64,000 bases of DNA from Acanthaster planci (lineage: Eukaryota > Echinodermata > Asteroidea > Valvatida > Acanthasteridae). Made by a program: the position numbers and the translations under genes. Under the pieces are notes generated by a model that ran no database searches, had not been told where the DNA came from, and worked only from the letters and a program-made list of their open reading frames with translations. Positions 34,817-44,469 of this stretch are shown here, piece by piece. The stretch lies in contig NW_019091675.1 in assembly GCF_001949145.1 (NCBI RefSeq), positions 241,025-305,024 of the forward strand, written 5' to 3'. Positions within the stretch are counted from its first letter, which is position 1, and every line of letters starts with the position of its first letter.

Positions 34817-35655
34817 GACTTTGTTACGGCCAAACCAAAGGTGACTGGCTCTGCAAAAAAAATGGCCTTTGGGCAATTGTGTGACAAATTGATTTTAAGA
34901 GATGCCCACGGATAGAGAGGCATTTTAATTTAAAATTTAAAATTTGTGTATTTTTGGCCTCTGTCGCATATTCTATTCCATGAGATACGATAAAATTTAG
35001 AATTGATCTCTGGGAGATGTACGTACGGAATGCATTCGAATGGTCTGTTACATACAGAGGCATAGAATGACTTAAGGGCATTTTTGCAGAGTGGATAACA
35101 CATTTAAGTGGCCTTGCCAAGGTTTTTCCGGTGGAGTTTTCGGCGCTGCACATCAGCTTTTACATTTTGTTATGCAACGGTACATGAACAAGCGGTGACA
35201 TGTTTTGAATATTCGTACCGGTAGAGTATCATATTGTAATTCCATGGGCCCTTTATTTAGATATTCCAAACTGTCCACAGTTGGACAAAAAAGAAGATAA
35301 ATGTAATTTTCTTCATTATTATGTTACAACCTAAAGTGCCTCATCCCCTTAAAAGTGCTGTCGTTATTTCAGTTGACAGTGTGGCCAAATCATCTTGCTT
35401 CCGATTGCAAGATTAGAGTATATCGATTGTACTTGACCAAATTTGTTCACGTAGCATGCCTTATCAATTTTTATGGGGGCTCCATGTATACAGTGTGTAC
35501 CAAAATTACGTTCAAGTAAAATCCGGGCTATTTAGTAGCACGTTTACAACTAACCTAATTCAGCATTCGTTAATAAAAGGATTTCAGTAGGCCCACGGCA
35601 ATTACTATAAGAGCAACAAAGAGTTATAATATTCACCTTCTGTGTACCTTTGCAG
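34817..35655. other. No gene recognised
   Basis: Could hold the 5' UTR exon and promoter of the exon at 35656, but no clear core promoter was seen. Confidence 0.4.
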
Positions 35656-35740
35656 GAAAGTGAAGATGTCCAGTCCACAGACGGTACAATCTCTTCAAAC
35701 ATCTAGAGTTCCGTTATCTTCAATAGACAATAGGCCTATG
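35656..35740 (+). CDS. Orphan first coding exon
   Basis: Flanked by a good acceptor (ctgtgtacctttgcag) and a strong donor (ATG|GTGAGT). The internal ATG at 35666 has a purine at -3 and opens 25 codons reading MSSPQTVQSLQTSRVPLSSI and ending DNRPM, phase 0 at the donor. The peptide is polar and Ser-rich, with no known motif. The next exon is not identified. The phase would allow joining to the exon at 50470 (first exon of the larger CPCG gene), which would place the BEL/Pao element in that gene's first intron; this is speculation. It could also be a chance splice-like sequence. Confidence 0.4.
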
Positions 35741-36026
35741 GTGAGTAAAGTAGTCTTGTTTACTAAGAGCGATTTATAAAAGAGAAAAACTTGGAATTAT
35801 ATAAAGAACTTCTCTCTAAGGAAAACATGCTTTCTCTGATTTTATCTTTTCAAATAAATATGGAAGCATCCAAATCGAACGCAGTGTCATTTGTCTGCAG
35901 AGCTCAACTTCATGTATAACCAGCTAAAAATGTTTTATTTCTGTTCATGCCAAGATACGAATTCTGAATGTAGATTGCCTCATTCAGAGAGGACGACGGA
36001 AACCCTCGCCTGTGTTCGTAGTGGAT

Positions 36027-36086
36027 AACCCCTTGTGCATGCCAAAACAATGCATGTAGCCACTGTTTGGCATGCACAAGGGTTTA
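36027..36086. other. Compact hairpin, 23-bp stem and 14-nt loop
   Basis: The left arm aaccccttgtgcatgccaaa-aca pairs almost perfectly with the right arm tgtttggcatgcacaagggt-tta. The geometry is like a pre-miRNA or a tiny MITE relic. I do not recognise it as a known microRNA. Confidence 0.5.
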
Positions 36087-36435
36087 TTTTTTCTCTGATA
36101 TTTAATGAGAGTGCCGGAGTGTTGCACAAACTTTCTTCAATGTCTGTTGTTCTTCAGTAACACATGGACTGTGTACTTAGATTTGTTCTGGCTTGGAGTA
36201 GACTTGTCCTATATCGTCTTTGGATTTTTGTATGGCACATGTAGTGTACTGTTTTCTTACTTTGCAACTTATTCTAACATTATCTCAAAACGACTTTGTA
36301 TTGTTTATTTGCAGTTTTCACACGGTTTCCAATAAGTGGCTGACTTCTTTCATTTATGGCTGTCTATTTGGGAACGTGTTTAACCTCTGCATAGCTATGT
36401 CATTCATAGCGAGGACAGAAGAGTTTCTCTTAACT

Positions 36436-36640
36436 TCTCCACTAGTGCCACGACGAGACGCTACAGCAGCTCTGTCGCGTTGTCCTGTCGCGTCGTGGCG
36501 TCGCCTCCTTTCTCTTTACTTTTTGCTGTGTTTACTGCATTGTGTGGTGTCGTCTTGGCGTCGCGTCGTGCCGTCGCGTCGTGTTGTTTCTTGATGCCAT
36601 CGTATCATACCGTCCACGTCGCGTCTTGCCGTCGTAGGCT
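36436..36640 (+). repeat. CGTCG-rich simple repeat
   Basis: Imperfect reiteration of cgtcg and gtcgcgtcgtg words, interrupted by a T-rich stretch. A similar tract in the same orientation lies at 42280-42405, on the other side of the BEL/Pao element. The frame across it is compositional only. Confidence 0.7.
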
Positions 36641-37815
36641 GAGTTCGGGCGGCTAATTCTCGTATGTTCGAGAACAGCTCCGTATGTTATTCGTGGGTTG
36701 GCCGCTCGAACGTAAAACTGGTTATCGCTGGTAGTAGTACTACAAGAAAAAATGGCGGCGTCTGTTGCGTTCTTCGAGGGTTCATGCTTGGATAACTGGG
36801 CAGAATTCTTTTCTTTTTAAAAAGGAACATTCATTTCTGTGTTTTGGAAAATTTTTATTATTCGTTTTGCAAAACTTCCCATTGTCTCCGGCTTTGTAAA
36901 CCATCTCGCTGTTTCTTACAGCTGTTCAAAAATCAAAATCTCACGAGTTTCTCTGTGTGTTCCTTTAAACCCAGACGAGGAGGTGGTGTGTGTGATCTTG
37001 CTCCGGGAACAGTGTTCTTGTACTGCCCTCGTTAAGATGTTTCTAATCTCAATTTGGCTGCCAGCCAAACTCTTATCACTGACGAAATGGGAGTCAGGAA
37101 ATAGCTCCACATGTAGCTCCGGTGTTTTAATATTTGGTTACACTGGATGATGATGTCATTAATATGGAGTAAAACTGCGTAGTAAACAAGAACACACGAG
37201 CTATAAATACGTGCAATACAGTATTACTACACAAACACTACACATGTATGAGTCTCTAGTCTCAAAATACACTGAGATTCATGCTAATAACTAGTCAAAC
37301 GAGTACATGTGCATGTAAATACTGAGCTCACAGAGCCCTAAATATGTCTATTTAACAGGCCTACAAGTGCAGAAAATAGCCATACACATTCCCATGAACA
37401 CGTGGATTGCTTGGTGTGTTATATGTTGTTGCATCCTTATACAACATGTCAACATGTGGGTATATACATGTGTAAACAAGATAAATTTGACATGAAAACC
37501 AAATGTTATAAAGGCCTCTAAAGTACTTGAAACACCTCTTGATAAGGAATAAAACTGGAATCAACTTACAGGCAATGCGCCACTAGGCGCTATATACAGT
37601 TAGCAAGGAGCGAGAGGAAAATTTGTGCCCTGAAAATGTGGGAAAACGATGCACAAATTCACTGAGAGAAATCCACTGTCTGTGGATGAGTGTAAAGCAT
37701 GGTTCTCAGATTACCGGTCAAAGGAGGGCGCTATTAAGAAATACAGTGGAAGCAATGTAAACACAATACTCCCCGCTTGGCATCGTTAAGACGTGACTGA
37801 ATGACCTTACAGTTT

Positions 37816-38785
37816 CTAGTCCTCTTTAGGCAGCAGCAGTACGACCTCTGAAATGGGTCGCTTGAACGTCTTGATAGTACCTCCTGCAGCGGCCACCTTA
37901 ATCTCGACGATGTGGACTCTACAGTCGTCGCTCATGGTTGCAGTAGTGATGAGTCCTATTGACCACTCATTCCGCGCCAGTTGCTTGTCCTTCAAGAAAA
38001 CGATATCCCCTGCTTCGAGGTTGCAACGACTCTCTTTCCACTTTCTTCGGCTTTGGAGTATGGGGAGGTACTCACGTCGCCAACGAGACCAGAATGTGCT
38101 CGCAAGACTCTGCACTTGTCTCCACTGGCTCTTGAAGAGGTCTTTCGTGTCAAAGTGTCTGGGATGAGCTAGGGCGCCAACTTTCTGGGTGAGCAGGATT
38201 GCTGGTGTCAAGATGTATGGTGACTGGGGATCGGTAGAGACTGGAACAAGAGGTCTGGCATTGATGATGGCTGTTACTTCGGCCATGAACGTACATAGAA
38301 CTTCGTGCGTCAGGTTCAGAGGTTTTCTCTGCAGCAGCATGGAGTCGAGAATTCTTCGTGCTACTCCGATCATCCCATGCACCTCCCATGTGTGAAGAGT
38401 GGGGCGGATTGAATACCCAAGTACAACCTTGTTCGGCGAGGTAGCGCTGGACTCCAATACCCTGCTGCCGTTTTTTATCAAGTTTCAGCTCGTTGGAAGC
38501 TCCGATGAAGTTTGTTCCGCAGTCCGATCTCAGCTGTTTAGCTGGTTCGCGGATGGCAAAGAACCTTCTGAGTGCATTGATGCAGCTTGAAGCGTCCATG
38601 GACTTGATGACTTCAATGTGCACCGCTCTAGTACTCATGCAGGTGAACAGGATTGCCCAGCGCTTGTTGTTGGCCTGGCCTCCTCTGGTGCGACGCGTGA
38701 CGACCATCCAAGGTCCGAATACGTCTAAACCTACGTACGAGAAAGGCGGCAAGGTGCTAAGTCGCTCGGCCGGTAAATCTGCCAT
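37816..38785 (-). pseudogene. BEL/Pao integrase remnant
   Basis: The segment from 38785 reads MADLPAERLSTLPPFSYVGL and then DVFGPW, the first catalytic Asp, and contains LRSDCGTNFIGASNE, the second. Just upstream CVTCKKLCG is the end of the zinc-binding domain, followed by a stop. At about 38370 the frame breaks within GGAW, exactly where the third catalytic residue (Glu) is expected. The frame then resumes as MIGVARRILDSML and runs through the C-terminal domain (WSIGLITTATMSDDCRVH) to a stop at 37816. Loss of the Glu and the frameshift should inactivate it. Confidence 0.85.
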
Positions 38786-38823
38786 CTGCTGTTCCTAAGT
38801 TTTGCCACAGAGCTTCTTACAGG

Positions 38824-40854
38824 TTACACATTTGTGTAGGACAGAGCTGATGAGTCTCTCACCACCGACGATCCAAAGGCCTGGTGCTCTGATGGCTCCT
38901 TCGTAGCTGTGGGTAGGGACTTGAGTCCATCGTCGACATAGAAATGTCTCGTGACGAACTCTCTTGTGTCTTCACCATAGTCGTGTTCACCTTCTCTGGC
39001 TGCTCGATGGAGACCGTAGATGGCCACCGCAGGAGATGGACTGTTACCAAAGACATGAACTTTCATTCTGTACTCGACGATGTCCTTGGATGTGTCGTTG
39101 TCTCTACACCACAGGAACCTCAAGTAGTTTCTGTGGTCCTCTCGCACAATGAAGCAGTGGAACATCTGCTGGATGTCTGCAGTCATTGCTACTGGTTCTT
39201 TCCTGAAACGCAGTAGAACTCCCAGGAGGCTATTGTTTAGGTCTGGGCCGGTGAGCAGGACATTATTCAGGAAGATACCATCGTATTGAGCGCTCGAGTC
39301 AAACACGACCCTTATTTGGCCTGGTTTTTGTTGATGGTAGACGCCAAATGTCGGCAGATACCAACACTCTTCTCCAGCCTTGAGTGGGGGTGCTAGCTTG
39401 GCATGGTCATTGTCGAATATCTTCTTCGTGAAGGCAATAAACTGCTCCTTCATCTCAGGCTTCTTATCGAAGCTCCGACGCAGGGAGGCGAGGCGAGTGA
39501 GTGCATGCTCACGGTTGTTGGGTAGGCGAAGTCTCCGTGTCCTGAATGGGAGAGGTGTCACCCAGCTGTTAGTATCGTCCATGTATACCTCTTTGTCCAT
39601 GGTCTCAAGGAAAATTGTGTCTTCGATGGAGAGGGCAGGCTTGTTGTCATCACAGCTGGTTTGGAACACGTCTTGCCCGGGATCCTTGTGAAGTGCTTTC
39701 CCGGCGTGCTTTCTGTTGTACGCTTGAGATAAACCGCTCTGCTGCTCCCCGCTGTAGTGTATCTCCTCTTGAAGATGAATATCGTTTGGACATGGAGTGA
39801 GGAAGGACGGCCGTCCCTTTTCTAGCAGGTTGGTTTTGAAGCTGTTCACGCTTGGCTTATGTGCATTCCCGAGACAAACATCTCCTATGAGCACCCAGCC
39901 CCGATCGAGGCGCTGGGCAAAAGGAGCGTTGTGTGGGCCGTTGACTTGTTCACGCACCTTGTGAACTCTCAAGATATCTCTTCCGAGCATGAGAAGGATC
40001 GGTGCATTTGGGTCGAGGTGTTGGATGTGGGCTGCCACGGGTTGTAGATGGGGATGGTTTGCGGCTGCTTCCGGTGTGGGTATCTCCTCTCTGTTGTTTG
40101 GTATCTCATTACATTCAATGAGAGGAGGAAGAGGAAGGCTTATTCCCCCATCAATGGCTTCTATCTGAAAACCGACTGCTTGTCTCCCCGTCATTTTGGT
40201 GACACCTGCAGAGGTTTTAAGAGAGTAAGGTGACGGACTGCTCTCTATGTTGAACAAGTCGAAGAAATCTGACCTAGCTAATGACCTGTTGCTCTGGTCG
40301 TCGAGTATGGCGTTCATCCTTACTGCTGTTTCCGGCTGTCGTTGTGGTAACACTTCCACCAGGCATATTTTGGAACAGGACCGCGCTGTGAGACTGTTAC
40401 CACATACTTCAGTACATTGGGTACTGACCATAGGTGTTGTGGTAGAATCAGCGTTTTCCTCCCCGCTTTGCTGTGATTTAGGAAGGGAGGCCTTTGGCAA
40501 CCACGGGGCTGGACCCGGGTGCATAGCAGCATTGTGCTGGTTGCTGTCACATTCGTTGCATTTCACTACTACCTTACAGTCCTTTGCGAGGTGAGACGTG
40601 GATGCACAACACTTGAAACAGATACCATTCTCTCTGAGGTAGGATCTCCGTTCGTCGATGGGTTTGGCTCTAAAACCTCTGCATTTCTTGAGTGGGTGTG
40701 GCTTGTGGTGGATGGGGCAGCTCTTGTCAGGGCTGTCCTCTTTCTTTGCAGTAGTATCCGCACTTGAGTCGGCTACGATGGCAACATCCGTCTTGTGTAC
40801 AGATGGGGTACTTGTGCGCATGTGTCCTACGGTAGGTCTCTCTCCCCTCACCAC
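38824..40854 (-). pseudogene. BEL/Pao gag-pol segment: zinc knuckles, protease region, RT
   Basis: An uninterrupted 676-codon frame. Residues 79-93 are a CCHC knuckle (C-x2-C-x5-H-x4-C), with further Cys/His around 99-111. AILDDQSNRSLARSDF is the protease-like region, where DDQS takes the place of the usual aspartyl site. Later WYLPTFGVYHQQKPGQIRVV and DIQQMFHCF are RT motifs, and YVDDG near residues 639-643 is the RT catalytic box. After LPTATKE the normal product is cut short. The following DNA jumps straight to integrase zinc-domain sequence in another frame (IVGGERLISSVLHKCVTC), so the rest of RT and RNase H are deleted. Confidence 0.88.
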
Positions 40855-41022
40855 AGTACTACTTCTAGCGAAGGCAAAGCTGGGGTCATTTCTCGTTTTA
40901 GCCTCAGAACAGATGAATTCTGTGAAGAATGAGAATGGGGGAAAGGATGTTTTGTGATCCTTCTTGTACCTCGATCCTTTAGTGATCCATCTTTCCTGTA
41001 GGGCCGTGAGGCAACTTCTCGA

Positions 41023-42056
41023 CTACTGGGTTGATGCCACGGGCGATGTCCAGATAGGCAAGACCTGGTAGGTACCCGTCTTCCTTTCGCACTGGACTTC
41101 CATCAGAAGATCTCCCAGTTCTCTCAGCTTAAGATGATCTCGGGTTGAAATTCTTGGGAAATTGTCCAGTTTTCGGTAGAGGGCGCTCTTCAAAACTTCT
41201 GGTGAAGCGTAGCACTCTTTCAGCCTTTCCCAGGCTTTATTCAGTGCTACATCTGGGTTGTCTATGCAAACGGAACGGATCGTTCTGACGTGCTGTGACG
41301 ATTCTCTACCGAGCCACTTTGTCATCAGATCCAGTTCTTCGCTTGCTGTAAGGCCAAGGCCCTTGGTGGCATTGGTGAATGATGACTTCCATGCCCTGAA
41401 GCTTTCTGGCTTGTCATCAAACTTCACAAGACCAGTGTTCACAAGTTCACGTCGGTCCAAGTATTTTGCAACATCGTTGACGATGGGTTCTGGACTCTGC
41501 TCAGGGGACTGTCGCTGATGTCGATTCTCGGGCTCGTTGCGTGCTTTGGACTCCGGATGGCATTTGCTGTGTGCTGGCTTAGGGGCTGTGGCCACTGATG
41601 ATGAATGTAACGGTATCTGGTTGGGGGTGGTGAATTAACCCTCGTGTTGTCATACACTGGTTCCAGGGACGGCATGGATGAATAAGTGGTGTGCAGTTCG
41701 GATTGCTGCTGCACGTACTGACCAGTGCGTTCTGCGATGAACTTTGGATCTACTTGTGTGCTGTCCTTGATGCAGGATCCCCCGATTTCGGACTCCATTG
41801 CTGTCTCCAAGGCCTCGGCTTGAGCCAAAGCTGCTGCTTCTCGCTGGAAAGTTAGTACTCCTAACTCAGTTATCATAGCATTTCGTTCTGCGCTTGCCAT
41901 TTTCATCTTTGCTTCTTTCTCGGCAAATGATGCACGGACACGTGCTGCCTCTGCATTAGCACGGGCCCTGGCTGCTTCACTGACGGCAGAAGAAGATGAC
42001 CGTGCTCCCTTTGAACTTGTGCGGGATCTCTTGTCATCATGGTTGGCTTCTTCCAT
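41023..42056 (-). pseudogene. BEL/Pao gag remnant (frameshifted)
   Basis: Begins at ATG 42056 with a charged, Ala/Arg-rich helical N-terminus (SEAARARANAEAARVRASFA), typical of BEL gag leaders. The frame changes between about 41600 and 41480, then continues with YLDRRELVNTGLVKFDDKPE, SFRAWKSSFTNATKGLGL and LKLRELGDLLMEVQ. A second shift near 40990 separates it from the pol frame. At least two frameshifts. Confidence 0.85.
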
Positions 42057-42136
42057 GATGATAGTTCACAGTTTACGTATGATGTGGCTGGCTCTAATGC
42101 TGTAGTTACATGTAACGTCTGTTATTGCCTTTTTAC

Positions 42137-42221
42137 TGTACTGCCCTCCTTAAGATGTTTCTAATCTCAATTTGGCTGGCTGCCAAATTGAGATTAGAAA
42201 CATCTTAAGGAGGGCAGTACA
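42137..42221. repeat. Perfect 39-bp-arm palindrome at the BEL/Pao 5' side
   Basis: The left arm tgtactgccctccttaagat-gtttctaatctcaatttgg (42137-42175) is repeated exactly in inverse at 42183-42221, around a 7-bp centre (ctggctg). The left arm also occurs at 37019-37057 with one mismatch. Confidence 0.95.
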
Positions 42222-42279
42222 GTTCTTGAGTCGTGTTCCTGCCGTTCGAAAGCGAGAACAAGAAACCTGTGTCAAGAAC

Positions 42280-42405
42280 AGGCCTTCGCGTTCTGCCGTC
42301 GTTCTGTTGCGTCCTGATATGATGTCTTGCAGTCGCGTCGTCGCACCGTCGTGTCGTGTTGTTGCGTCGTGTTGTAATTCGTCGTATCGTGCCGTCGAAC
42401 CTTAT
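42280..42405 (+). repeat. CGTCG-rich simple repeat, second tract
   Basis: Reiterated cgtcgtg/ccgtcg words (gtcgtgttgttgcgtcgtgt and similar), in the same orientation as 36436-36640. Confidence 0.7.
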
Positions 42406-42425
42406 TGTTTCTAAATGGCTGGTGA

Positions 42426-42905
42426 ATGGCCAATAGAGGGCGTATGTCACAAGTCCTGGAAAAAATAATGTGAGTGCACATGATTACCCTACACCACGTA
42501 CGCGCTCTTAGAAAACAGTACAAAATCAGACCGTGAAGAGGTTGTCCTCCTTTTTTTTCACTGGAAGTGCAAGATTATAGCCAAAAGATCACTTTTTCGT
42601 TTCAAACCTATGGGGTTGGCCACGTGAATTTTTTTATTCGCCTTTCCTTGAATATACCCCCAAAAGAGTAGTAAAACTATACGCTCAGCTCTGATTGTAG
42701 CCGCCCGCCTCTACCCAGAATAGGCCCGCAATTTGGGGCTTTTGTGGAAGAAATACGTCACAACTGGAAACTACCAGTCCCACATTCTGGATTTATAGAA
42801 ATACTTCTGTGATCCCTCCTGATTATGGCATGCATTATTGTAAAAGCCCCGTGGGATCACAAAATATATATGAGCTCGCGCGCAGAAATTCAACGATTTG
42901 GTGGA
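42426..42905 (+). repeat. Dispersed repeat, copy 2
   Basis: Matches 3814-4252 in order and orientation along its length; see that entry. Its right end abuts the ggtgtta-rich element. Confidence 0.75.
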
Positions 42906-42907
42906 AC

Positions 42908-43105
42908 ACTGCAAAAACAGGGGTGTTAAATTTAACACCCGCGGTGTTATCAGAAGACTACACCAACACTTTTCACTGGTGTTTTGGTGTTATTTGGTGT
43001 TACTTGTAACACCTTCTAGTGCACTGTAACACTTTGGTGTGCAAAGTAACATCATCAGTGTTAAAGTAACACCCTATGGTGTGGTCATCTGATAACACCC
43101 AAAGG
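42908..43105. repeat. GGTGTTA/TAACACC-rich palindromic element
   Basis: More than ten copies of ggtgtta or its complement within 200 bp (gtgttaaatttaacaccc, ggtgttatttggtgttactt, gtgttaaagtaacaccctat). The density of opposed copies suggests a MITE with subterminal inverted repeats. No target duplication could be fixed. Confidence 0.6.
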
Positions 43106-43199
43106 TGAAAAATGGTATCTATTGGTATTGAACTTGTCTTGTCTTATTATTCCAAGTAATTTTTTGTCAAATAAGTTAACTCAACTTCATTCCGAGTGC

Positions 43200-43750
43200 T
43201 GGACCTGGTTGATGTGTCGTCCTTGCTAAGCAGAGAAGCTCGACGAGGGGTTGACCTTGTCTTGGCTTCTTCTGATGTTTGGGCAGGATTTCTTCTAGTG
43301 ACCTTGACTATTACAGGCAAAGCACATGTCTTTACTGGTTGAGAATCTTCGGCTTCAAAAGACTTTTATCGGGCTGGAGGAGGGTCATCAGAAGCAGTAG
43401 TCTGGTAATCACCAGTCTTGAATCTCTCGACTCCGGACCCTTTGATGGACGAAGCTTTAAGCTTTTTGGCTGCCCTCTCTTCTGCTCTTGTAATCTTTTA
43501 TCGTCGCCAGAGTCGTTGGGCAACTCATTATTTCTCATTTTCCTGGACTGTTGCTCAACTGGATGGGCTGGTATCTGCCAGTCTGATAAGTTTCCGACGA
43601 TTTTCAAGGAGCGATCGGTTCCCACTGCACTTCACACTGGTTTTTGCGCTCAGCTTCTTCGAAGTGATCCAATATGGATTGATAAAAGTTATACTATTGT
43701 TGCGTTCCCCCAATATTGAGAATAATTAAAACTGGGGTCAACAATTAAAA
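43200..43750 (-). pseudogene. Fragment resembling DIRS-order gag
   Basis: Minus-strand pieces in shifting frames: FYQSILDHFEEAERKNQCEV, then NRSLLENRRKLIRLADTSPS, then a segment readable as NELPNDSGDDKRLQEQKR or AAKKLKASSIKGSGVERFKT in neighbouring frames. The style matches the decayed gag at 56.4-56.75 kb (KEYSADDLADDSDDEKRL) in the plus-strand DIRS-like element. Short and broken; no RT or recombinase beside it. Confidence 0.5.
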
Positions 43751-44101
43751 TCATAGCAGGAAGCAGGACAGTAAGACTCTGGTTTATTCACGACTTCTTC
43801 CTTTGATTATGCACAGTAGATTAAGTAGCAAGGGTGGCATCCGTTGGTTCATGGTAGCGTACAGTATTGCAACTACTACCCGGCAATGCACACGCGTGAA
43901 GTTTAACAACCGACCACGGGGTGGAAGTTCCGTCAGACGGACTGGCCGTAGCAGGGGTGGCCGCTAAGGCTCCGCCAGCCACACAGCTATGTGTGCTGGA
44001 CCAGCAAAGAGCTACTCCCTCGAACCATGGAGGAAGGAGACCGGACAACACTATGTTTCCCATAACATCAATCGGAGCGCACAACAATTCGTGATCAGTG
44101 T

Positions 44102-44469
44102 CGCTGTTACGCCCCAACTATAGCATCAGTCCCAACTATAGTTGGGCCCATCCCAACTATAGTTAGGCCCGTCCCAACTAGAGTGCTACAGTTGGGCCAG
44201 CCCAACTACAGCAGAGAGGTCCTGTGTGCATGATGTGCCCAGCATGTGCCAAAGTCATATTGTTTACAAATGTCATGTCATTGGTCATAGGGCTAAGTGC
44301 CACATTTTTTATGAATTGTGTCAAGTGTGAGACACATTGACTTGGATAATGTTGAGACATTTCCCACAGACATTGGTCAACAATAGTTTGGCCAGCCTAA
44401 CTGCAGCACTACAGTTGGGACTGTCCCAACTATATTTGGGACTTATGCTATAGTTGGGGCTCAACAGCG
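44102..44469. mobile_element. MITE with long inverted ends built on CCCAACTATAG
   Basis: Left end cgctgttacgccccaactat-agcatcagtcccaac; the right end is its inverse (gactt-atgctatagttggggctcaacagcg). Inside are further copies of the palindromic word cccaactatagttggg. About 368 bp, non-coding. Confidence 0.72.

Larger units (their letters stand above)
37019..42221 (-). mobile_element. Defective BEL/Pao LTR retrotransposon
   Basis: Contains gag, CCHC, protease-like, reverse transcriptase and integrase remnants in BEL/Pao order on the minus strand. Proposed edges are 37019 (TGTACTGCCCTC) and 42221 (GAGGGCAGTACA): they have TG/CA ends and are flanked by a 5-bp direct repeat gttct at 37014-37018 and 42222-42226, the size expected for this family. 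The same 39-bp word stands at 37019-37057, again at 42137-42175, and inverted at 42183-42221. Normal full-length direct LTRs could not be found, so the ends are rearranged or the edges are wrong. Frameshifts and an internal deletion make it non-functional. Confidence 0.65.

Noticed and set aside
36220-36594. 124-codon frame including an Arg/Val/Ser-rich tail
   Set aside because: The tail is the CGTCG simple repeat; the rest has no domain or splice support.
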